Source: Tubulanus polymorphus (lineage: Eukaryota > Nemertea > Palaeonemertea > Tubulaniformes > Tubulanidae). From it: DNA of 64,000 nt. The notes under the pieces are model-generated. The model saw only the letters and a list, made by a program, of their open reading frames with translations, did no database searches and had not been told where the DNA came from. The position numbers and the translations under genes are program-made. Positions 30,299 through 50,314 of the stretch are shown here, in pieces. Numbering within the stretch: position 1 is the stretch's first letter; every line of letters begins with the position of its first letter. Location of the stretch: assembly GCF_964204645.1 (NCBI RefSeq), contig NC_134026.1:2604001-2668000 (forward strand), read 5' to 3'.

Positions 30299-30332
30299 CT
30301 TGGAGTAATCATTTGAAATGATTACTCCAAGG
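30299..30332. repeat. Perfect short palindrome, second identical copy
   Basis: Same 34 bases as 7263-7296: CTTGGAGTAATCATTT and its exact inverted complement joined back to back. A related imperfect hairpin (TCTTGGAGTAATCAG and its mirror) is at about 31759-31788. Confidence 0.8.
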
Positions 30333-32309
30333 TATGGGGGTCTAGTTGTGTAGTGCAGTGTGGGGAAGAAATTCAAAAATGTGTCTTGACAAATTTGAGA
30401 TATCGGCCCTAGATACAACAACATATCCAAAATACAATAGGAACTAACGCATGGTGATTTCGGAATTCCTGGTTTGAGTCTGAGCCCGAGAACCGAGAAC
30501 CGTTATTGGCTTTATCTCTCATCAGTTAGCTTTGTCACATTTATCCTACTCAATATTAGGGGCAAATCAAAAAAGATCCCATAGTAGCTTCAGGGTGCAC
30601 CAGAAACTTAAATGAAAAGTTAAAGCTATTCAATACTTCCTGGGGGCTTTTTGTAGCGTTATATATAGCATTTAGATGATATGCTATTTAAATTTTTTAT
30701 CTCACTTTTTAAAAAATCTGACTGAGTTCAATAAACTCTCCCTGGATCTTATATAACGACCAAAATTAGTTTTATGTTGTTGTAAACACGCAGAAAAAAC
30801 TTTGACGTATTGCATATCGCGCCTGAAGCTGTTCCGAGCTTGTTACGGCAAATTGATTCGAAAACGTTTTCGTTTGTACGCAGGATTAAACAGCCCTGCA
30901 CGAAAATATCCATCAGCTAAGTTTGATAACCATCTCGCACTCATAAATACGATTGACAAATTGCATAGTTTGTCTGCATTTGCCTTACCATCTGTAGATA
31001 AAACCTGAACGCCTAACTTCGAATGTTTCGTTAATCGATATATTTTGAAATTTGCTTCAACTTTAAAAGGTCATATTCTTAAAACGGTTGTTTTTACTGC
31101 TAGTGCTATGTTTGATCTACTGTTGTTCTCCTGTCAGCACTGATTGACACTTTCAGCGCATCCGATATAAAACGCATTCCGCTGATTTTCCGCTAATTAT
31201 CATGTAGACTCAGAGTATAGTATTTTACAGAGATACGAAAATAGTTGGTAAATTGATAAGGATACGACCTCGAGCTATCTGTTTTCTGTGTTTGGTAACA
31301 ACATTCTCCGGTTCCATAATTATTCATCCGTGACTTAGTCACCGCGTAGATGCCTTCCATGCCGCGTAGATGCCTTCCATACCGATCTATGCTTATAGCC
31401 TCGATCCATTTTGATAACAACGACGGCTACTACTAGAATTGAAACGTGACGTAATCACTGTTTGGTCTACGTATTAAAAAACTCAGGAATCATGAATCGG
31501 TAGAAATGGAGTTTCTTCTTTTGAGAAAATCAATTATCTCATCGACGTCGCAAATGAGCCTTAGGACAAGCAGTCATATCTCATTTGGATTGATTCTTGT
31601 AAAAACATCCATCGGAAGATGTTGATTTAAAGTGTGGTTTGCCATCTACGTTCGACTGTAACATCCCAGCAAGGTCTCACAGTTCTCTGCTTGTTCTAAC
31701 TTGAGGAAAAATTGTATTAGGTTAGATTCATGAATTACCGGTTTCCACTCCATTCAATCTTGGAGTAATCAGTCTGATTACTCGGAGATTCAATCAATTA
31801 TTGGAGGTTTCCGAGTTCCCTGCATTGAGCCAACGCGAGAAAAACTTGGCGTCGGATGATTTCTTGTGCCAACACGAGGAATTAGGTAATATCCAAGTAT
31901 TTCCAGCTTCCACTTCATTCAATTAATGAGTGTCCTGTGGACTCTTAAGATCAAATTCGAATCCATGGTTGTACAACTGAAAACTCGGGATTTGGCAATA
32001 TTTCTTATATTTGTGGCGCGATTCTTTTTCTTCATTCGGTTAATGATTGTAGGTCTGTGAGTTGTCCGTGTCGTGCGCTAACGTGTCATCTTATGATTTT
32101 CCTATATTTCCATTTTTGCCTCGATACTCCATCTTCATTGAATGTCGCTGATTTATGAGCTTCTGACGTGTGTCGCGAACTGTAGAAAAACTCGGAATGA
32201 AAGCCGTATGAACGGTGCCCGCAGTCATCCTGGCATTCCGACTGTCGTGTATACATTGACTGAAAGCGTTACTCACTACATTAAATACACCGCTGGTATG
32301 GCATGCCTG
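30333..32309. other. Non-coding stretch, nothing firm
   Basis: No gene is recognised. A 20-bp tandem duplication (CCGCGTAGATGCCTTCCATG) lies at about 31343-31382, and a diverged copy of the 34-bp palindrome at about 31760. Confidence 0.4.
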
Positions 32310-32690
32310 CTGTTTTTGACCCTTCCTCCCCCCCGGCAGGGATTCGAACCTGATGGCATCGAGATTGCCACGGCAGGAAACCCTGCCATAATCGAACGTG
32401 CGCGCAGATACATGCGCAGTTCAGATGATGTGATTTTTAGCCAATCAGAAATCCCGTTTTATTTTAGCCCGGGTTTTCCCATTTATAGTTCTTCCTTGAA
32501 ATTTGCCTCAACGATTATACAACGAGCAATCTGATTGGTGCCGCCAGTTTTCGTTCGGAAAGCTGCGCATGTACCTGCGCACCCGGTCTACTGATGCAGG
32601 GGTTCGTGCCGTGGCTGAGTGTAGCGATGCCATCAGGTTCGAGTCCCTGCAGAGGGAGGATGTTTTTGACCATAAGGTCGCTATTCGAGA
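32310..32690. mobile_element. Inverted pair of tRNA-derived SINE-like units
   Basis: The right unit (plus strand) has an A-box-like TGGCTGAGTGTAG at 32612 and a perfect B-box GGTTCGAGTCC at 32636-32646. The left unit has the same arrangement on the minus strand (B-box complement GGATTCGAACC at 32340-32350). Both share GATGCCATCAGGTTCGA, then CCCTGC, and a GTTTTTGAC flank. Further in, CATGCGCAG and CCAATCAGA are also mirrored, so the arms pair over more than 100 bp. These are RNA polymerase III promoter elements. The units are too diverged to be functional tRNAs. Confidence 0.6.
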
Positions 32691-33654
32691 TGAGACGACT
32701 AGATGTTGTTTGACTGGCAGCGAAATGGCTTCCCGTCTCCGTCATTTATTGGCAGTGAATGTTTTTAACCGCGATGCGTCTCTCGGAAGGACTACGGACG
32801 GCGACGTGTCTGTTTGCGATGTTAAACACCGCGCTTAAAGCTCCGTTCCGAAGATTGTAAAAAGATAGTAGTAAACGCACACCCGGTGATCCCTGGCATC
32901 TTCGAGAGGTGACATTCCGATATTGTTGATTCATTGTTACCATGGTAATGCGTGTCATTTATGTTTCCTGAATTCGTGAGTAGATAGTGAAATTTTCCCC
33001 GCGGGGATTGATGTGGACGTATTTTAATGTTTTCAAGGTGCTTTATCGAATTTTTCGTCAGAAATATCGATGATTAATGCCGAATATCGCGACGCGAAAC
33101 ATCGACATATTTATATTTGAAAAATGAAGCGAACGACCCGCCAGAAAATCTGTCTGAATTCGAGTGAAAAATGAGAACTTTATTCAATATCGAAAAGTAT
33201 CGATAGAAACGTTTACGATTTGACGCAAGAATTTTTATGAAGTCTTGAAATCGCGTTGGATAAAGTTGATATTTCGTACGATCAGTAATTTCCTCACGTC
33301 GTTCAAACTAGTGACAGCCGCCGTCAAATTGGACTAAAGTTTACGTGGAAATGTAATAAAATAAAACTCTACTCGGCGTTGGGAGCGAGATCTTTGCCTC
33401 GGAGAGATGCCAGACAAACGTGTGCCGATATTTTCCGGTTCGGTCTGCTGTAGTCGGTAATCTCAGATGGCAAATCAAGTTTCATGAGCATCAAAGCTTA
33501 TATTGATTAGATTGAACCTGACATTCACCGATTGAATAAGTGGCCTGACCAAAAGCGTCATGTATGACATAGGCCGTGTGTTTATATCGTTCTAGCTAAC
33601 TCAATAAACCCTTCATTGCCATCAGTTATGGATCGAGAAGAAGATATTACACTT
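32691..33654. other. Non-coding stretch, nothing recognised
   Basis: About 960 bp with no gene, repeat or structured element that I can support. Confidence 0.4.
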
Positions 33655-33806
33655 CATCATGGTACACGTCTGGGGGTATCCGGACACCTACCACATCATG
33701 GTACACGTCTGGGGGTACCCGGACACCTACCTACCACATTATGGTACACGTCTGGGGGTATCCGGACACCTACCTACCACATTATGGTACATGTCTGGGG
33801 GTACAT
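33655..33806. repeat. Tandem repeat of 39-42 bp, four copies
   Basis: The unit is CATGGTACACGTCTGGGGGT followed by ATCCGGACACCTACC and a variable TACCACAT spacer. The last copy is truncated. The open frame across it (33616-33840) is repeat-derived. Confidence 0.9.
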
Positions 33807-36247
33807 CGTAATCGGGGTACATCATAAGGTCTGCGTCTAGATCTTTCGATAAATGAGTCTTACTCAGCAGGTAGTTAACCCCGATCTTATTCACTGTTTG
33901 CCTAAAACCCCATTTATTTTGGGTATCCCTCTTATAAAAAAATTCTAACATAGCCGCAAAGCATCTGTGCGTTTTAGGTCCAGGAAAAATTCAGTCGGAC
34001 CAGGTCCGAGCCGAATTTGCATGTGATGAATTGCGACTGGTTACGGAAGTGACTCACTTCGAGAGTGGTTTACCGATGGTTTCTAATCAGGCCAAATTTG
34101 ATGCCTGAGCCGTGCTGCGTCTGCATCTTTTGATCCTCAGTCACTGATCCTGCCCACTCGACTCGATCTTGTTAACTGTTTGCCACAAACCCGGTCTATT
34201 TTGGAAATTCTTCTTATAGGAAATTAAATGTGTTGTGCGTATGTTGCCGTATCATTCGTCGTCGCTGCGTAGACAAAATACAGCCTGTAAAGATCGCGTT
34301 TAATTTTCTTTCATGTTAAACGCTATTACTTCGGTAGAACCGATAAAGTAATCAACCGGTTCACCATAAATCAGTTATTGACATTGGCATTAATTCACGG
34401 GCCATGTTTCTATCTCTTATCACTTCTCGACACACGAGGTATCTTCGTTTGGCGTTTAGGACATGCGATGTGCGTGATGAACACCCACTAAACGTATTAT
34501 TATTAGAATTCGCTTTGATGAATTGCCTTCGCAGTCGATCGCGGGCGGAAGATGCCGCTAAACTGCTCAAATCTCTCGCGTATATCGAAGATATTGTTCA
34601 ATTCGAAATCTCGAACGCATAAATCTTACGAAGATCGGCGCGTACTCCGTGAGATAATTTCGGTTTGTGTCGATGTGCATGAACACATAAAAGAGATCTG
34701 ATATTTTACCCATAAATTTGATTTTATTAAAGGTTAAATACTCGAATTGCTGAAATTATTGCAATAAATTGAATGGCATGTTTTCTGGAGATATGACTCA
34801 TTGTGTGATTTACGTTTATGCTTAAGACCGAATGAATGGAATCAGAAGATGGCTTCTAATTTCATATTTGATGGATTGAAGTTCCCGGTAAACTTTCCAA
34901 CTTTTGCCAAAGTCATCCACGCAGATTTGCTACCATAACGCCATTCGCTATGGTTTGAAAGCAAAATCTTGCCAACTCATACTAATCTGTCAATTGCATA
35001 TAAGTAATTAGTCAATGTGCCGTAAAAAGTCATTGCAAGCATCATCTCATTCCGTTACAAACAATACTGTGTTTGACAAGTCTTGACTTCTCTATAAATA
35101 AAACAGTCACAGTCCAATCACGTCTTACCATGAAAGCAATAATTGACCAATCATTATCACCAGCGTGAATACTAACATATTTGGCAGGGAAGCAATAAAC
35201 AAAGTTGCATAGTCTTCGGCAAACTTAGCACCGAGATTTATCTGCTTGTGTCCCATAGTTGTCTATACTCATTCAGTGAGAAACTATGAGAGGAATCCCG
35301 GACAAAAATGTTGATTAATATCCGAGAACATTGTGGCGGAGGATGGGCTTGAATGCACAACTCATCCTCGTTATTTTCAGTATTAGTTTTTTTTCAGAAT
35401 CACTTAATTTTTCTTCCACCTTTCCGTGCAAATGCTGCTAATGACATAAACCTCTGTGTTGAGAGTAATTCATCTAATTAACCGATTGCAGATGGCAAAT
35501 TTCATTATCTAATAACCGCGCAAAAAGAGCTGCGTTCCATCAGTGGACGAAATGAAGTTACACCGAAATAGCTATGAGGCCCAATTAGTTTCTCTCTGTA
35601 CTGTCTTCTGTTCTTCTTATTACCGACTGATTTTTGACTAGAATTCCTTTTTTTTGCTTCACCATCTGTGGCTCACATTTCGCTCACATTTCTCAACCAG
35701 CCGCATTCATTAATTCATTGAGAACGACTTTACAACTCATCGGGGATCTGCGTTAGTTCGTTCATTAGTTCGGTCTTCTCGGTTTTGTTTTTGAGAAGTA
35801 TTACCTACCTCCCTGTTGTATATATTATCTGTATCTAGTATTGATTGTTACTGTGGGAGAGACATACGAATCAGCGATACAGCTCTGAATTCTCACGAGA
35901 TTCCCCGGATCTTAATTCGTCTAATCTGCAGTCACGATGTTGTTCAGCGTTGACCCTGTAAGTTATCAGTTCTAGCCTGTGACGTCTTCAGACTGTGATT
36001 TTATGATATCTGCGGTGAATGTATCGTCATTCATCTCACATCCAGCGAGTGTATTAATCAGCAGACGGCTAACTCTTCATTCCGTCGTCGAAACGAAATC
36101 TCCTCATTTATTCGCGCGACTTTTGTTTGCGCGTTTGTTCTGTTCGTCGTCGTTTGCGTTTATAGAAAAGACGTCAAAGAAGCTGAGAATGAATCGATGA
36201 TGATCTCGTTATATCGGTTGGACTTTGTTTTACTGCATGTGCTGTGT
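33807..36247. other. Non-coding stretch with a diverged family-1 repeat
   Basis: A partial family-1 repeat lies at about 33975-34110 (GACCAGGTCCGAGCCGAATT onwards). The frames at 34361-34622 on both strands are not recognisable. At 35937-35957 a short ATG frame ends in CCT followed by GTAAGT, a possible but unproven small first exon. Confidence 0.4.
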
Positions 36248-36340
36248 AGGCTGGATGCGGAGGAGAGTGATAGTGAGAGGCTGGATACAGAGGAGAGTGA
36301 TAGTGAGAGGCTGGATACAGAGGAGAGTGATAGTGAGAGG
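36248..36340. repeat. 30-bp tandem repeat, three copies
   Basis: The unit is AGGCTGGATACAGAGGAGAG followed by TGATAGTGAG, at 36248, 36278 and 36308, with two differences in the first copy. Because 30 is divisible by three, frames across it stay open on the minus strand. Confidence 0.9.
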
Positions 36341-38687
36341 CAGATGATGCTGAAGTTGTTGATGATGCTGTGAGGTGTATTTTTCACAAGTATCCGATAC
36401 ACACAGAGCAGTTTGGCGCAAATCAATTTTTCTGATCGTTCATCGTTCACGACGTTTCAGCCCCTCTACGAGAACGAATTGGCCATCCATTTTATCCGTA
36501 ACAATTTCACAGATTGATTTTTTATGGCTATTCGGATTTATAGTTGATGCTTCGGTTAATTGCGAGTTAAGGGAAAGCAGCAGCTGATACTGATTAGCTG
36601 TCATCTCGATCTCGATATTGATACATGATTCCAGACGAGATTAACTCTTATTAAAACTCTCTTATTTTCTCGGTGATTTTTCGATTATATATCCCGTCCC
36701 TGACCGTATCCTGTGACATTATCTGCTACTTCACTGATAAATTTGCCGTAGATTTATTTCACGATATATTTCTTCAGATTTTTCGGCGTCGGCGTTGTGA
36801 GTTCGTTACCAGCGAGCGAGTTGTTTTCTCTTCAAGTCTTTTCATATTTCTAAGATAACGTGTCTGAAGTAGCTTTTAAGATAAGAGTGACTGCTATTTG
36901 TCAATATGTAACTGCAGCACGTCGTATGAACGTGGCATTAAAACTTCAAGATGTTCACAAGTCAGCCGATATTTGATGTACCGAGGTATAGTATGGTTGC
37001 ACTCGAGAATACTTTCTTCTTGTATCAAGTCTGCTCAACTTCATGTTATGAAGACTGTGGAACAATTTTTGAAACATTATCTTAAAAATCTGCTGCTGAA
37101 ATGTGTGAAAATGCTTTTTTATTTGGCAGAGGCTAAATTTGATTCCGGCTCGGTCCAGGCCAGTTTGACTTGGGCCGAATCGGCTCCATTCGATCGTAGT
37201 TACATGGTGGCCACTGACCTGGAAAACTCAAGGAATCAGAAAATTGTGTTTCTTTATCGGTACATGGTTCAATACAAAATGTAGAAATTGTAACATTTTA
37301 AACCAGGAAATTCCTCATGGATTAAGTTTTTGTAATCACATGGAAAAACCAGTGAAAACTCAGGGGGTTTGTGAATGGTCCAAAACTGGCCAACGTGCGT
37401 CTGACTTTTCTTATTGTGGTCGGCTAATACAGGATGTTTCCATCCGACATCTCTGTATCCCAAAATGTGCTCTACATTTCGGTGACCGGTCGTACAAACA
37501 TCATCCAAGGTTATACAGAATTGTTGTTGATGAAAATGCCTTTCAACATCTATCTTACAATTTAAAGCTTTTAGCCTTACACATCTACTGCATTTCAAAT
37601 CTAAGCATTCGCGATGTTTTCCAAAGTTTCAAGACCTTCTTTTTTCTTTATCTCCCCGCAAAAATAGTCGTCAGACAAAAGTTTTTCCCGTCAGGCGGTT
37701 TTTATATCGATATCGGCGACAAGCGTTTTTACTTTGTCGGATCCGCGTTCGTCGTTTATCGAGGTTTTCCTCGTTTATTGATTCATCGCGCGCCACAAAA
37801 ACAGAATATTCACATTAGACTATTATTCATTTATCCTCGATTCCACTTTGTAAACGGTATCTAATTTCTCGTATTCTTATCTTTTCTTTATCTGTTTTGG
37901 TTTTAGTTGATTTCGTTAGTTTGCGCGGTGCGATTCACCTGATTAAACGGCGCGAGACGTTAATAACGCAATTGATACGGCTTACGTCAATCAAAAATGC
38001 GAGCGATTTCCGTCGGGGAATTTCTTGACCCGCGATGCTGAATTAAGTTCAAGCTTGTTAGATTCCATAACCAATATACCAAATTACATCCCTCACTTGA
38101 TAAACACTTGATTCCGATTTTCCAATTGCGTGCTATCGGTCGGTGGCGGCGATCGTGACGCGGCGCAGAAACGATTTCAAACGTAATCGATCGAAATACT
38201 CGGCGTCTGCTCGTACGATCGCGGAATCGATGACGAAACCGATTGCGGATAACTTATTATCTGCAATCCGATTTTTGAAGCGCGCCGAAAATCTCTACTT
38301 GTCAGTCGGCGATTGATGAATGCTTCGAATCTATGAATAGGAAGAACGACGACGACGTACGCTCCACTCATAAAGCCCGGTATGGATAATTATCAAGGTG
38401 TATAAGGCCGTCACGTTTCCCGTTTTGAAATGTCTTAAGCGATTTAAAAGTCATTACGCGTCGTGGAGAAATCGGTGAAATCTGTGAATACCGCGTGATG
38501 TGTTCGACTCTGTTTTTCCCGTCATTAATTCCTGATTTTAAGATGAAGCGCTCGAAGTTTATGCGCTGAAGCTTCGACACGTTTCGCGTGTTATCATTTC
38601 ACCTGTAATAACACCAGTTTTCAGCTCAGATTCGTCGATTCAATTTGAATTCATCAAAAACAAAGTCTGTCAGACGATAGTCGCCAT
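36341..38687. other. Mostly non-coding, with two interspersed repeats
   Basis: A family-1 remnant is at 37128-37202. A repeat shared with the POMGNT1 intron follows at 37203-37400 (family 4). The 206-codon plus frame at 37244-37864 starts inside this repeat and has no recognisable domain. A CpG-rich stretch at 38130-38600 has short frames on the minus strand but no recognised gene. Confidence 0.4.
37203..37400. repeat. Interspersed repeat (family 4), first copy
   Basis: It contains GTGGCCACTGACCTGGAAAA, then ATTGTAACATTTTAAACCAG, and CACATGGAAAAACCAGTGAA with a GGGTTTGTGAATGG end. The same words in the same order occur at 45288-45585 inside a POMGNT1 intron, so the two are copies of one element. 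It is non-coding. Confidence 0.6.
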
Positions 38688-38905
38688 CACATGGACACGA
38701 TTTGGCCCGTATCAGGCCCAGTCATACGGCTTGGGCCTGGTCCAATGTTTTTGGTCAGGCCAAACAGACCCATTTGGCAAGCTCGTAAATAGTTGTTCCT
38801 TGTTCCGCGCCAAAAAAGTTTGCGCGATCGCGGCTAATATTACGGGCCAATTTGGCACCAGTTGAACAGTTAGCCCGGGACAAAAACACTGGTGTGATTT
38901 AGATC
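38688..38905 (-). mobile_element. Family-1 fold-back element, copy at 38.8 kb
   Basis: It begins ATCACATGGACACGATTTGG and carries GGCCTGGTCCAATGTTTTTG and TGCGCGATCGCGGCTAAT near 38825. A short extra piece (GGGCCAATTTGGCACC) runs to 38905. No open frame. Confidence 0.55.
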
Positions 38906-39360
38906 CCTGAAACAGAGTCTTTTCTGCATCATTCTGATGAAGATTTTTTTGGCCACAATTTGTATCCCAGAACGATACAAATTGCTCGGTATCGGATTAT
39001 TTGAGTATCATCTTTAACGATTAGATATTGAATGCGGTGTATGTCGTTATCTATATGAAATTGTCCGCAGGAATTTGCTCGTGTTTGTGTCCGCTGGCCG
39101 CTTGATTAAAAAAAAAACTACTCGATCATCATTTGAATTTGATTGATGGTGTTGAATGGTTCGGGCGTTCGTTGGTTAATGGATGGTTTATCGAGATGTA
39201 TGAATTATTAAATAGTCATCTCAACTGTGTCCACAGAGTACACTTCGATGCGGATGTGCGGTACTTAAGTGGCTTGTTTTCCGCGATATCGATGTCCGTT
39301 TCATTTTGATCTAATGATTTATACACGAACAAACAATTGATGTATGTCCCACAACAGAAT
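38906..39360. other. Non-coding stretch, nothing recognised
   Basis: About 455 bp of AT-rich sequence with no supported feature. Confidence 0.4.
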
Positions 39361-39720
39361 TTTATAAGAAAAAATTTACTAAACAATGAAACCACGAAGT
39401 TTCAGGTGTCGACTAACAGCCATCATCAGGTGGAATGACGGTTGATAGTCAACAGCTGAAATGTTGTGGTTTCGTTTTGATAAATTTATCATATAGAATT
39501 CTATTGTAGGACTTGTTTAAGCTTTCTACAGTTGATATGGATTAGAACATGGACGTTTAAACTAGGACGTATAATCTAGTTTATATGCCCTAGTTTATAC
39601 GTCCTAGTTTATACGTCCATGTTCTAATCCATATCAACTGTAGAAAGCTTAAACAAGTCCTACAATAGAATTCTATATGATAAATTTATCAAAACGTGAC
39701 TACAACATTATTAGAATGAT
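39361..39720. mobile_element. Large near-perfect palindrome with adjoining fold-back
   Basis: 39473-39696 is an inverted repeat with arms of about 105 bp and only about two mismatches, centred near 39584. Both arms start CGTTTTGATAAATTTATCAT from outside and reach CATGGACGT and ACTAGGACGTATAA near the centre. To its left, 39385-39475 is a smaller fold-back (GAAACCACGAAGTTTCAG mirrored by CTGAAATGTTGTGGTTTC). Its minus strand at 39429-39399 carries a CTGATGA, hairpin, GAAAC core. It is non-coding, and probably a fold-back mobile element. Confidence 0.75.
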
Positions 39721-40479
39721 TAAATCAACTAACAAGTAATAGATGCATTCATCTACAGTTTTTCCTTGAAAGAACATTTAGAGTCCTGAGTTCTCACTTT
39801 CTACCGAATGTTCAATTGAAGCACGAACTTAGCCGTGCTAAGCTGAAATTACTTTTGGTAAAACTGTGTCGTTTAACATGGTTTCAGATATTACTGCGTA
39901 CTGCATGTGTATGCTGTAGGTGATTGAATAATATCCTTGAATCATTTATTCAATGGCTACGTGGGGAGCCCCAGCAAAGCGCGAAAGGTTCCCCTACCTC
40001 CACGAGTAAAGAAATTTATTCATGAATGGTGTGAATGAATTTTTCTGCGACTGATCCTCTTATGTCGGGGACGACGTAAAAGAGACTTTCGATGATTACC
40101 GTTCTCGATGATTACGGTTCTAATCTATACAGCGATCTTCTGTGCTCGCGTTCTATATCGAGCTTAATCTAAAGGAAACTAATTAACTCAGAATTAATTG
40201 AAACTTGATGTATTATGACAGCAGCAGCAGCAGCAGCAGTAGCAGGCACAGAATTTCAAACTGTGTTTACTTTTAACTCACCGGATACCTGAAATTTATG
40301 AGATATTCGTCATATGTTGCATTGAGTGACGTAATTAGTTACTGAACTAATTTCCATGACAAACATAATTTGTTATGTGCAAATACTGTACCAGTTAAGT
40401 TTATATATAACCGGCTAAACGCTGCAAATCTTCATTGCTGGCAAATCTATTTTGCACACTATGGAAGTCATGATCATAG
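39721..40479. other. Non-coding stretch with a short CAG repeat
   Basis: About 760 bp without a recognised gene. A (CAG)7-8 tract (AGCAGCAGCAGCAGCAGCAG) lies at about 40219-40245. Confidence 0.5.
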
Positions 40480-40692
40480 GGCGACGATGCCAGGATCAAA
40501 CCCAAGTTAAATTTGGCCCGTGCCAAATTAGAGAGCATGGCCCGACCTGGTCGGACGTTTTTGTTCGGGCTAAATTTAGTCCCGGCCTAACAGGCACAGG
40601 CCAATTTAATACCCAAGCAACCAGTTGACCTGAGCCTAATCACGCACGGGCTAAAGTTGGCCTGGCCAGAAATGCTCGAGTGATCGCCATTG
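40480..40692 (+). mobile_element. Family-1 fold-back element, copy at 40.6 kb
   Basis: It starts near GGGCGACGATGCCAGGATCA and carries GTGCCAAATTAGAGAGCATG, the family signature with one change. It ends GGCCAGAAATGCTCGAGTGA and TCGCCAT. It sits about 500 bp upstream of the first identified POMGNT1 exon. Confidence 0.6.
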
Positions 40693-41183
40693 TGATGTCA
40701 GGGTTATAATCCTGACATTTCACTAGTTGCTTGAAATTAAAAATCGGATACACAGGAGTGGTGTAGATCACTCTTCACCACTCCACAACTGATAAAAATC
40801 CCAATAAAGATTGTCAGCATGCCGAATACAACTACTGATTCATCCAATATGTGATAACTGATATTACTACTGATATTTGCTATCATAAAAAGTGAAACAC
40901 GCGATTAGGAGAATCCCTGGTACACGCTCAGGAGCATCCGGCACGCGACATTACTGTACTAATGTAAACATTGCTATAGATTTTGATATCCAAACGGATA
41001 TAGTTTCAGGGGTAAATTGATCATAGGAAAGATCATATGTTTTTGGTCATGTTTCACCTCGTTGTGTACTGAGGTTTTTCGATAATAAGTCATTCCACTG
41101 CTTATGAAATGAATATGGATTTTAACGTGGAAACCACAGATTTCAGAGATGTAATCAGATGTTTTGTTTTTGATGTATTTCAG

Positions 41184-50314
<9,131 letters not shown>

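Noticed and set aside
32608-32660. tRNA gene
   Set aside because: A- and B-box words are present, but no complete cloverleaf with acceptor stem can be formed. The mirrored partner copy indicates a SINE-like unit.
33655-33840. Repeat-containing protein
   Set aside because: The frame follows a four-copy DNA tandem repeat whose unit length varies (39 to 42 bp), and the frame starts and ends without gene signals.
37244-37864. 206-codon plus-strand frame
   Set aside because: It begins inside an interspersed repeat, has no recognisable domain, and has no supporting splice or homology signal.
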